Below are positions 11,230-21,600 of a stretch of DNA of 64,000 nt, piece by piece. This DNA comes from Trichopria drosophilae (taxonomy: Eukaryota > Arthropoda > Insecta > Hymenoptera > Diapriidae): assembly GCA_030407085.1 (NCBI GenBank), contig CM059584.1:136328001-136392000 (forward strand). Reading direction: 5' to 3'. Position numbers and translations under genes: made by a program. The notes beneath the pieces were generated by a model. That model was not told where the DNA came from. It ran no database searches and worked only from the letters and a program-made list of their open reading frames with translations. The stretch's first letter is position 1. Every line of letters begins with the position of its first letter.

Positions 11230-12199
11230 ATTTTTTTACAGTTTTCGGAGATATTTTCGAATCAAAAAATCTAAATTTTTGTATCATTTTGTCCCATTTA
11301 ATCCTCGTTATATCCATAGTTATATATGTATAAAGAATTCTCTAGTAACCATCATGTTGAACATTGTTTCTTTCTGATTATTTATTTATAAAGATTATAT
11401 ATATTATAACAAAAATAAACAATGTATTTTCTATGATGTAATTTTTCTATTCCAAAAAAAAGGAAACGATGTTATTATAATACAATAACAAATTAACACT
11501 TTACATGATTAATAATTAGTTAATTTTCGATCGTTTTATTTGTTTTCTCGGAATTTTTAGTTTTACTTTTTCTCCTTCTTGACATTTTTGTCCCTTCTCT
11601 TTTATTCGTTTTGTCTCACTTCTCGTTCTTTCCTTCTCTTCAGCTTCTTTTTTCTTTATATCATTATTCAATTTTTATTTTTTCCTTAGCATGTTTTTTT
11701 CTCTCTTCAGTATTCATTTTCTTCTTTTTCGTAGCTTCGAGTCTGTTTATTTTTTTCTTTATCTTCTTTGTTACGATGATTTTTTTCTTCTTTGTTACGA
11801 TGGGGACATTTACCCTAAATGAGTAAAATTGTAATCTTTTTATGCAGTCAAATTCTATTAATATTTTTGAATTTTTTAAATGTTTTCAAAGTTAACATTT
11901 TTAAAAGCACGCCGTCTTTTTAGATTGAAAACAATAAACATATTTTTATAGTTAACAAGAAATAAAAAATTTGTAGACGTTTTAGAAGTGTGTGCTTCAC
12001 ATAGTCTTGAAATGAGAGCACTTCAATTATAGGTTGTTAAACGTAACTCATAAATAAAAAAAGTTCTTCCTGCAGCATATCAACAATATCATCTTTGGGC
12101 GCGAAGATCATATTGTAATCGTTTTGTCGATAATACATATATAATAAACGTAGTGGCGCTACTGAGACATTTAAACATAAGTCTGCAGAGGCTTAACTA
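11230..12199. other. Intergenic, T-rich low-complexity sequence
   Basis: I see no gene here. The stretch 11560-11790 on the + strand is T/C-rich with repeated TTCTTTTT words and a direct repeat of TTTGTTACGATG; its open frame comes from that bias. Confidence 0.5.
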
Positions 12200-13290
12200 A
12201 TTTTTTGATTCAGTAGGCATGAAATCTCCATTTTATGCCTCATTTTTGAGGGGTAAAACGACCAATGTATAACCACTTCACTGGTAGCCGTTTTCAAATA
12301 AAAAGTGCCAAGACTGGTACGATCCAGTTTTTAATATATCGAGAAACTGTGAAACATGGGTTCCATTTTTTCATAAAACATATTATTATAAAACATCATT
12401 TAACATACAAAAATCTCACCTGGTCGCTGAATACGAATATGATCTCAGAATTTAAAAATTCAAAATGGTGCATCAAATCTGGCGGACGAAATAAAACAAT
12501 ATTGAAACATATGTTTTCACAAGAAATGTGTTTATCTGAACATGATATCAAATGAATTTGAAGTGTGCATTGGTTTATAGATTCAAAATAGCGGATCAAA
12601 AATTCAAAAGAAACAAAAATTAAAAAAAAAATACAAAAAATGGAGTGCAAACTCCTTGCTTTATCTCCTCGTGGTGCACTTTGGGGTCGTTATAATTAAC
12701 CAGTTAATGGTGGAGGTGAACCACATAATTTTTTCATTTTATCAAATATTCAAAATTGAATCCGCTAAGGTAAGGTAAAAATTCATTTTGCACATTTTAT
12801 TTGCTATCTCGAATATATCATTTTGAATTTTGAAAATCGGCGATCAGATTCGTAATCAGCGACCGCAAAATCCCCCAACTAACAAGTTTCAAGCAAATCC
12901 GATGAATTTTTCAAAATTCGTCTGCCATATTGGATCCGCCATTTTGAATTTTGAATTTTGAAAATCTGAGATCAGATTCGTAATCAGCGACCCCAAAAAC
13001 CCCCGAGTAACAAATTTCAGCCGTTTTCCACGCACAGAAATAAATTTGCTTCAAAAGCTTATAGCTAGTAGCCGCCATATTGGAACCGCCATATTGCATT
13101 TTGAAACGGTGACCTCAGATTCGTATTCAACGACCTAAGAAACTATAGCATACCAAATTTCGTGCAAATTCATTGAAAATTGTGGGAGTTATTTAAAAAT
13201 GTACATATATAATACAATACCAGTGAAGTGGGGATTTTGCTGAGTCATTATTTAAAATAGCAATTTTTCGCACTTACTGAATCAAAAAAT
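12200..13290. mobile_element. 1.1-kb non-autonomous TIR element with ATTCAAAATGGCGGA core
   Basis: The left end ATTTTTTGATTCAGTAGG is mirrored at 13271-13290, and a second inverted pair, CCACTTCACTGGTA near 12270 and ACCAGTGAAGTGG near 13220, lies about 70 bp inside on each side. The middle consists of diverged copies of TTTTGAATTTTGAAAATC(T)GA, TCAGATTCGTAATCAGCGACC and GCCATATTGGATCCGCC, in direct order with one inverted at 12440-12600. No transposase is seen. The same core words recur as solo fragments across the window. Confidence 0.6.
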
Positions 13291-13822
13291 GATGTTTGCC
13301 TCACGGGCGTACAAGCCATTTTAACTATCTCTAACGAAAGTAACTAATAGTTCTGGGTTTATGTTATCGAACATATTTTCAGTGCTCTTAAAAATAAGGA
13401 GTTGCCTGCTAACTATATTTTTATTACCATGCTTCTAATTACTATATACATTAATATTGTTTGCTATGTTTTGAATATAATGAATTAAAATATATTTTCT
13501 TGTGTGTGCACAACATCTGTGCCAAATTGTAAAAGTCCTTCGTGCCGATTTGTGATGAAATAAACATCTGTAATATCTGTAAATAATGTATTGATAGCGA
13601 CGTTTGGAACATTCTACCAGTGGTCGTTTACAACATGGGTTATGATTAAATAGTTCAATTTTTTAAAAAACTGTAATTTTGATTTCTTAGTTCTCTGTGC
13701 ATGACGCCGTCCCTTAAAAATAAGTTACAAGGATGGTTTGCCATTCCAAATTGTGCTTTAAAGTAACAAAAAAACGTATTTTTCAAACAAAAAAATCAAA
13801 TTCATAAAAATTGTAAACCCTA

Positions 13823-14190
13823 AAAATGCCAAATTTTTTGGTTTTTCGTGTTTATCTCATTTCGATAAATAGCTAATGAAATACCGCTGCAAGGATGTTG
13901 TAGCCCTTGAAAAAACGGCAATTTAACCTGTAATACGAGGCAATTCGATAAAAATGAAGCCAAAAAAGAGCCTTTGAAATTCCCGGAATTGACAAAAAAC
14001 GCGTTTCGCGAATATTGGACCCATTTCGTGAGATTAAGAAGCTCCTTTTGGGCTCAATTTTCATCGAATCTCATTGGATCATGGGTTAAATTGTTCATTT
14101 TTTCAAGGGCCACAACATTCTCATAGTGTTATTTTGTTACCTATTTATCAAAACGAGATAAACACGAAAACCCGAAAAAAATGTGTCTTT
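13823..14190. repeat. 370-bp palindromic repeat (MITE-like)
   Basis: The left arm TTTTCGTGTTTATCTCATTTCGATAAATAG... continues through GATGTTGTAGCCCTTGAAAAAA and is mirrored on the right (TTTTTTCAAGGGCCACAACATTC ... CTATTTATCAAAACGAGATAAACACGAAAA). The centre is also palindromic: AATTCGATAAAAATGAAGCC against GGGCTCAATTTTCATCGAAT. Arm identity looks like 75-85% by eye. No coding content. Confidence 0.65.
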
Positions 14191-14316
14191 TTTAAACTTT
14201 TTATGACTGCAGCAAGATAAATATTGAATTTAGGTTAAAGAGCCTCAGAGATGAATTGTATAGAGCTTGAAAGTGACGTTAAAATGCGTGTAATTTTGTT
14301 AAGATAACTTCAAACT

Positions 14317-14330
14317 AAGATAAGTTATTA
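14317..14330. repeat. Target-site duplication, left copy
   Basis: AAGATAAGTTATTA is repeated exactly at 16095-16108. The two copies bracket the Penelope-like element, as expected for its insertion. Confidence 0.72.
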
Positions 14331-14465
14331 AAAATTTTGTAAAAAACACTGTTCATAAAGCTTCCTTTTCCGATGTATTTTAAATAAATATGTTCAATAA
14401 AACATGTATTTCTTGGTCATCATCACGGAAAATGGAAATAAATAAACAAAAAACTTCAAAAATAA

Positions 14466-14545
14466 CGTTTCGGCTAGCTTTTCGTAGCCCTCATCAGAAA
14501 TGTATTCTGTAAAATAATACCAAAAAAAAAATTTATATACATTAA
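14466..14545 (-). other. Hammerhead-ribozyme-like motif in the Penelope 3' region
   Basis: On the minus strand CTGATGA (14497-14491) is followed by a stem GGCTA/TAGCC with loop CGAAAAGC and then GAAAC, the order of the hammerhead core. An upstream AATGTAT (14543-14537) could pair with ATACATT just before CTGATGA to form stem I, with GTT as a possible cleavage triplet. There are faults: one extra G lies between the core and stem II, stem I needs a bulged T, and stem III would be only 2-3 pairs. Penelope-like elements are known to carry hammerheads (family knowledge). Here it may be a relic. Confidence 0.55.
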
Positions 14546-15003
14546 CAAAACATAATATAAAAAAAATTATCATACAATTTTAAAAAAATTAAACATCAAA
14601 AAATATTAGGTGACATTATAAAATAAATTATACATATACAAAAAATATGAAAAAAATAAGTAATAATTATAAAATAAAAAAACATTTGAAAATATTTTTT
14701 ATACACTTATAACGAGAAGAAAAACATTGACAAAAAATAAAAAGTATGTTTCTTACCTAAAAATTATGTAAAAACTTCAAATTCAATCCAATAGTGAATA
14801 TTTAAAAACAAACGAAAAAGAGTTGAAAATTGTTGCTTGAAAATTGAAATTTAGAACTGAGTTATCTGAGTTCTTATTTGCAACTGAAATATTAAATATA
14901 TTGTCAATGTAAGTCTTTTATAAATAAACATATACAACGATGAGTAGTTTAATTACATATATAGACATATATATATATAGGAAACGACCGCAGATTTTAA
15001 AAT

Positions 15004-15423
15004 TTACATATGTAGTAACGGAAGATACAATTCAGGTAGTTGAGAAATTTCAAATCTAATATTTACAGTATTATTATATTGTTTAATAAAAAAGTTTTCT
15101 AAATGTTTTCTTTTATTTGTGTTCCTTTCAATAGCTAAAATTTGTGTATTGTTAAAGTCAAAGTTGTGTCCAGTATTGATTATATGTAAACTTAATCCTG
15201 TTAATTGTGAATCATTTAATGTTATATTATTTTTATGTTCTAAGATCCTATCTTTTAGTAATCTTCCCGTTTGTCCAATGTAAACAGAGTTGCATATAGA
15301 GCATTTGATTAAATAAACAACGCAGCTTTGCTTCATATTATCTAGTTTATCCTTATACGGTTTTATTCCTCCAATATTCGTGTTGAAAGGTTTGAAAACA
15401 ATTCTGATATTTTTATCTTTCAT
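15004..15423 (-). pseudogene. GIY-YIG endonuclease domain of the Penelope-like element
   Basis: An open frame of 139 codons ends at 15004. Residues about 34-60 read CVVYLIKCSICNSVYIGQTG followed by LKDRILEH, which fits the GIY-YIG nuclease fold as found in Penelope-like elements (here the first triad is VYL). The downstream HIINTGHNFDF and the C-terminal RKHLENFFIKQYNN also fit. It would nick DNA to prime reverse transcription. The frame starts with an ATG that overlaps the TGA closing the RT frame, so RT and nuclease are out of phase by a small indel. They were one protein in the intact element. Confidence 0.8.
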
Positions 15424-15655
15424 ATTATATCTGATTTTTTTGGAAACCCCTTTGATGTATGGTATACTGGTTGTTTTGTTGTGCTTAGGTTCATTTTTAA
15501 TAAAGGATGTAGAGTTATATGTTTTATGAATCCTCTTCTGATGATATCTTCAGGATAATTGTTTTCTCTTAGAATCCGTTTAACTATGTTAATATTATTT
15601 TCTCGGAATTTGGTATGTGATAACATAATAGCTCTATCAATTAGTCCATATACAG

Positions 15656-15780
15656 TTCCAATTTTATAAGACAAGGGAGGGTTAGAAAAAAAATTTAAAT
15701 ATCTGCCCGAAAACGTTTCTTTATGATACCAATTAGTAATCAGAATATTATAATTATATCTAATTATTGACATATCTAAA
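15656..15780 (-). repeat. Internal duplication in the Penelope element, copy 1
   Basis: This 125-bp block matches 15961-16085 at roughly 92% by eye, offset 305 bp, in direct orientation. It encodes the SGRYLNFFSN region of the RT in its normal context. Confidence 0.8.
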
Positions 15781-15960
15781 AAGTTAATACTACGGTTTTT
15801 TTAACCTCAATCGTGAAAGAAATTCGATTATTTTTACCAGCTATTTTGGGTAATGCATTAAACATTTTTTAAATATTGTCAGAAAAGTTTTTAGGTATAC
15901 AAGTGAAAATGTCGTCAACGTATCTAAAATAAAAAGGGGCTTTAAAAGGTAATTTATTAG

Positions 15961-16085
15961 TTCCAATTTTATAACACAAGGGATGGTTAGAAAAAAAATT
16001 TAAATATCTGCCCGAAAACGTTTCTTTTCGATACCAGTTAGTAATCAGAATGTTATAATTATCTCTAATAATTGACATATCTAAA
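15961..16085 (-). repeat. Internal duplication in the Penelope element, copy 2
   Basis: This block is the out-of-place copy of the 15656-15780 block, at the truncated 5' end of the element. Its inner edge joins an upstream part of the RT (KLPFKAPFYFRYVDD), consistent with a template jump during reverse transcription. Confidence 0.8.
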
Positions 16086-16094
16086 TTTTTAAAA

Positions 16095-16108
16095 AAGATA
16101 AGTTATTA
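16095..16108. repeat. Target-site duplication, right copy
   Basis: AAGATAAGTTATTA, identical to 14317-14330, next to the truncated 5' end of the Penelope-like element. Confidence 0.72.
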
Positions 16109-16915
16109 CAAAAAGAATGATTAGTTTTCTAAACTTCAATGCGACGCCAATCAAAAGCAGCATCTCCTAAGGTCCGTGGAATTTTTTACGGTCCCGGTGG
16201 ATTGGCACATCTTTATCGAAGGGTACATGAGGTATTTTTATTTTCCATGTCACTACGAAAAACCTTCATGCACGATTTAGCTGAAATCATTTTAATGATT
16301 GTTGTGCTTAACGAAGCTTCAGGATTGCAGGAGAAATGAAAGTATTAAACAAAGACATTTGAAAATATAAGTATAAATTTATGTACTCTCAGAAAAATAT
16401 TATAAATATCTCGAACATTATATTTGCGCATCCTCTTATCGGTTTGTAACGTATACACGGAATGGATGTACTGAAGTAAACAGAATGTACAGTATCGGCG
16501 TTTGTTATCACAAATCTCTTTCGTAAAACGTGTACAAATAACAGACGAAACAAGAGTAAATTTTTATGTTGGTCATTGTATGATTACAATTGTACATCAC
16601 CTTAATTCTGCAGACTATGAAACGATACAAATAAGTTTCTTAAAATATCAGTGTATTTTATTCATGATTTCAAAAATTTGTCAATATATCTTTTTAGAAA
16701 ACTGTTGAATTACGTTTATAATAACATTTGTCGCACTGTTATAACGTCTTCCGATAAAAATGGCTATAAACTTTACATATATAATATGTTAATATTCAAA
16801 CAAAACAATGTTCAGATTCAGCGTTCAAAAATCATTCCTATTTCACGATTTCTAGAAATAAATTAAATAATCATTGTATCAATGATTAAGAAAACACAAT
16901 TACAATCTACCAACT

Positions 16916-17027
16916 ACACGGAAAGAAAGAAATAGTTGATCTTACTATCTAAATAGTATATGTCACAACTACGTTATAGTATAACTGTATCTACTATCTA
17001 GTTAGTAGTCCCAACTATTTTCACGCA
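16916..17027. mobile_element. Short MITE, TACTATCTAAATAGTA family, copy 1
   Basis: About 112 bp. The left arm ACACGGAAAGAAAGAAATAG then TTGATCTTACTATCTAAATAGT is mirrored by CTACTATCTAGTTAGTAGTC then CCAACTATTTTCACGC. Relatives lie at 24108-24216 and 30209-30292. No coding content. Confidence 0.6.
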
Positions 17028-17039
17028 TAAATCTACCTC

Positions 17040-18567
17040 CTTTTGTTATTTAAAGTACGCGGGATGCGTAAAGGATCACGTAACTAATTAGTATTGATTG
17101 CCGAGCAAACTGAAAGCTCCTATCGTTGTAAATTTTGAGATTATTGAACATCCTCGATTTTTATAATGCGATAGCGCCATAAGTTGTTGCATATGACGAA
17201 ACTATCTTTATAACTAACGTATAAGCAAGGCACAGCAAATGGCTGAATTACTGTGCGTTTCGCAAATATTCTTCACTAGTATTACGCATCGAGTAACAAT
17301 TGTTTCTTCGAAATATAAATACGTAAGCTGGCAAAAAATAGTGCGACCAATTCCTTACTTGACGCATACAAAAATACTATCGACATACCAAGTCCGTACT
17401 AACTTTCAGTTACAAGTCGATCGACAAAAGGTCGAAAAAACAACTTTGTAATTGCGGACATCGTACGGAAAATCGTCGACGTTTATACATTTGCCTTCTT
17501 GATTTGGTAAACGAAAGAGATTTTTTTTTATATGAATTTTTATATTTTGTTTGTTTTAATTCTCATAAAAGATTGGAGTTCTATTTACAAATTGTGCTGT
17601 CTATTTAAGAAACGTGTAAACTCGTTGTGGCAGGCGTTACACGTCGAACATGAAATCTGAAAATTTTTAAAACCACTAAAAATTTGAATATTTTCCATTT
17701 AACCCTAATTCGACGATAGACAGCACCGATTAAACATCGTCAACGAGTGAAGAATTTTTTTTCGATTAGGAGATACATGGCTGTCGTATCTCGTAATCTT
17801 AGTTTTAAAAATATATTCATCCATGTGTAAGCTCGTGAGTTACAGTGAGCAAGTACACAGAAATTGGATACTTTTTAACATCAATTTTTCCTAATCCCTC
17901 AGTCTCGTTAGTTGGCTCTTCAGCGATTTTGCTGAGCTCTTTACCAAAAATATGTTTCATTTATGCAATTTACTTTTCAACCTATGTGTGCCAACCAACG
18001 AGAATCTGTATCGCAACTCTACATTAATGGCGTTATTTCGGACGAACTTTCGAATATTGCAGCATTTTGGATGAAACATTACGTATCGATTCCAAAATAA
18101 AATTTTTTCTACTTTATCGTTCGTAACAACGTCATTAATGGTCCGAATCGTTTCCAGGCGTGGATCGATTGTTCGAAGGATCGTTCTCACGCATTTTTTA
18201 AAATACTTATCTTCATTTTTATACTGTTTATACTTTCCGGAAATTGCCGTACTTTATATATACTTATTGTCTTATATACGACCGCATGGAAAAGTCGATC
18301 CGAAAACGATTCAGATCGCTTTAGTATTGTCTGAATTGTCATTCTATCAGCAGTTCAAGAGCGTTAGTTTCTGCTGTTGTTTGTTCCCTTTTACCATCTA
18401 TATGTATCTTTTTAACTAACGCTCTTATGTACCTCGGCTTTCGCAAAAAAATCCATCGCGAATAAGGCAGCACAAGTTCAGTACAAGAAGTCTCGAAAAA
18501 CGCGAAAAATCGTTCGAGAGCCTCCGATCGTTATATTTCCGCGTTTTCTTTCGTGTAACAGCATATT
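17040..18567 (-). other. Probable Punch 3' untranslated and downstream sequence
   Basis: This stretch follows the Punch stop on the minus strand. It is less AT-rich than the surroundings and holds no recognisable repeat. I cannot place the polyadenylation site, and the short open frames on both strands show no family resemblance. Confidence 0.35.
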
Positions 18568-18697
18568 TTACTTGCAATGGACCAGGTTCAAAAATTCCTC
18601 TCGCGTTTTGGGATCGTCTCGAAAAACGCCAAGCATGGTGGACGTTACGGTTTTACTGTTGATCTTCTGCACTCCTCTCATCACCATGCACATGTGC
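18568..18697 (-). CDS. Pu: Punch coding exon 5 (third zinc ligand, C-terminus)
   Basis: Residues 223-265 and stop. The acceptor is TTTTTCAG|G. It encodes [20 protein letters not shown] (zinc ligand C226) and then [17 protein letters not shown], ending HCK-TAA. The final residues differ slightly from other insects as I recall them, which is usual at the tail. Confidence 0.94.
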
Positions 18698-21600
18698 CTG
18701 AAAAATTAAACAGGAATAATTTAAATCAAGAGCAATAAATCGTTTCTTGTGAACGTGTGATAAAAACTGAGAAAAATGAGAATGTATTTGATGAATTTTT
18801 ATAGTTGTGACATATAATTATAAAAAAAAAATCATGGCATCCTTCGTATTTTATTGCATTGAAAACGAAAATCGTCATGGAAATTTGAGCAAATTTAATC
18901 TACATTGTAAAAATCATGAAAAATTGAAAAAAATGTGATTTTTCGCAATTTTTCTTGTTTATTTAAAAAACAATTGGAAATATTAAAAAATTGTATGAAT
19001 AAAAATTGTAGACCTACTTAAAATGCATATATTATATTTAATACATTTTTTGGCGTTTTCAATATTTAACGAAATAAACGTGGAAAATGATGAAAAATCT
19101 AAATTTTTATGAATTTTTCACGTTTTTCACTATGTAAACCTCATTTGCGCAAATTTTTACTATGGTATTTGATTTCAACTTGTTAAAATACCTACGATAC
19201 AATAGATGTAATGAAAAATTTGTAAAAATTTTATTTTTCGCCGTTTTTCTTGTCTTTTTTAAAACAAATTGGAAATATCGAAAAATTGGTTTAATAAAAA
19301 TTGTAGACATGCTCAAATTACATATTTTATATTCAATACATTTTTTGTAGTTCTTAGTATTTAACGAAATAAACGAGAAGAATGATGAAAAATCTGAATT
19401 TTGATGAATTTTTCAAGTTTTTCACTATGGAAACCTCATTTGCGCCAATTTTTACTATGGTATTTGATTTCAACTTGTGAAAATACGTATGATACAATGG
19501 ATGTAATGAAAAATTGTAAAAAATGTTGATTTTTCGCTGTTTTTCTTGTCTATTTTAAAGCAAATTGGAAATATCGAAAAATTATTCCAATAAAAATTGT
19601 AGACCTGGTGAAAATACATATTTTATATTGAATACATTTTTTGGCGTTTTCAATATTATACGAAATAAACGAGGAAAATGATGAAAAATGTGAATTTTTA
19701 TGAATTTTTCGCGTTTTTCACCATGTAAATCGCATTTGTGCCAATCTTTGCAATGATATTCTATTTCAACTTGTCAAAATACATAGGATACAATAAATGT
19801 AATAAAAATTATTGTCAACCTGACAGATTTTTAGTGGTTATTATAAAATACACCTATGAAACAAATAAGTTAGTAGCCTGCTAATTCTTTGATATTACGT
19901 CATCAATTATTCCAATTATTCTTACATCGCAATTGAATCACATTCAAGTTTTGCTCCAATGCAAAAATCACATTATTGGCACAAGGTCTCATTCTCTTCG
20001 TGTTATCCTTGCGAAAACTATTGCTTAACGTCGTACGCAATAACTTGAAACCAAACGTTAATCCTTTTTTACTTATTTTTTATGTTCGAGAAAATTTTTA
20101 ATTAAATCTCCAACTCTTCAATGTTACCATAAGTTACGTTTCTATTACAATCTTGTTTTATCCAGCTAATCGACCACGGAGAAGTGAGAATGTTGATTCG
20201 TATGTTCACGGAAAGTTACTTTTTTTTTTAAATTAAAAATTATGAAAAAATGTACGATGACAATAAAGTTGCGTCGTATCAAATATTAAACAAATTTTAC
20301 AAGGCAAGTATCTCTTCATGGACTTTAACAAAGCTTATTTTCTGCGGTAATAAATATTATTTTTATTCTTATTGTTATTATTTTTTTAGAAATGTAAACT
20401 ATTTAACCACATATTATATTTCATAAGATTCAAACGATTTTTTTTTTGAGAATCGTTCGATAAGAATGATCTGAAAATGGTGCCTTTCTTATTTGGTATT
20501 ATGCATTCACGTTTTGAGACCACTTATTCTTGATTAAAAAACAATGGTTTAAAAATATAAGATATGAAACTTACACTCCCTCGATAACGACAGCCACGCC
20601 GGCTGGTTGAACTGCTTTCGTTACCGCTTCAGCTATTTGTTTGGTCAGGCGTTCCTGCACCTGCACGCGCCTACTGTATATTTCAACAATCCTGTAAAAA
20701 TATTTCAATATTATAGACAAATTTTGTAAATCTTAATAATACTTTCTGATATACTATTTTGTTGTTTACAGATAGATCAAAGGCGCAACAAACTCATACA
20801 CATATCACGTTGCACTAAACTTAATATTTTTTTATATAAAAAAATCCAAAATATGTCAAAAATATAGAATTCGTTTAAATAATATACATTAATATAATAA
20901 TTCTTATATTGATAAGAATAAAACCTTATTTCTGGCTACTACACTGAACAAAAATTTACTTCTTTTAACAAAATATATATTTAACCAAATTGATTTACTT
21001 GAATCAAGTAATCATGTTTTTGATTCAAATAAAATTTCGTTGGTTCAAGAGAATAGTTTCTTTCCTTCCGGTGAATCATTTATTTGGAATATTATATCAT
21101 ACATTATATCATATTTCTTAAAAGAAGTAAAATATTTTAAACAAATATCATATGTTTATTTAAAAAAAGATTTAGATTTAAAAAAAGGCTTGGTAACAAT
21201 AAATATGTTCCTGGCAACAATTAACTTATATCAAGAGAAATTTACTTGATTCAAGTAATTAGTTTACTTAAATAGTCTCAACAAAATATTTATTTAAAAG
21301 AAGAACACGATTTATTTTGAACAATTAAATATTCACTTAAAAGAAATAAATATTCTCTTAAAAGCGAGTCAATATTTCTAAGATCTACGAAATGTGTTTG
21401 TTCCTAAGAACATTTTTTTTCTTCCACTATATATTTATTGGAAACCAATCAACATTTACTTAATATTAATTTATTCAAATCGACAACTTGAATTGTATCA
21501 AATATTTAATTAATTTGAAGAAATATTTTATTGACCAGGAAATTTGGTTCTTGTTCATGCCTGCTTTCATATTTGATAGGTTCATTTGGGTTCGGTGTCT

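Larger units (their letters stand above)
15424..16085 (-). pseudogene. Rearranged Penelope reverse-transcriptase fragment
   Basis: Two open pieces, 16078-15869 and 15773-15420, encode RT parts. The first begins MSIIRDNYNILITNWY, reaches KIGT, then continues directly with KLPFKAPFYFRYVDDIF, an order that does not occur in the intact protein. After YVDD the sequence runs to NRISFTIEV, is shifted by one lost base, passes an NFLD-like codon run, and repeats MSIIRYNYNILITNWY through KIGT into VYGLIDRAIMLSH and RRGFIKH. So the block LDMSII to KIGT is present twice. RT catalytic YVDD is visible once. The finger and palm N-terminal part is missing. Confidence 0.78.
14331..16094 (-). mobile_element. 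5'-truncated Penelope-like retroelement
   Basis: The minus strand carries the hallmarks of a Penelope-like element: an RT fragment with FRYVDDIF, the following FSGRYLNFFSN and KIGTVYGLIDRAI blocks, then a GIY-YIG-type endonuclease, then a non-coding 3' part of about 670 bp that includes a hammerhead-like motif. It lacks the N-terminal half of the RT and is broken by small frameshifts. A 14-bp direct repeat lies at the two ends (14317-14330 and 16095-16108). The 3' end is next to 14331 and the truncated 5' end next to 16094. It lies about 2.5 kb beyond the Punch stop codon. Confidence 0.85.

Noticed and set aside
11611..11826. 71-codon hydrophobic + strand frame
   Set aside because: It is T/C-rich low-complexity DNA; the Phe/Leu/Ser peptide reflects base bias.
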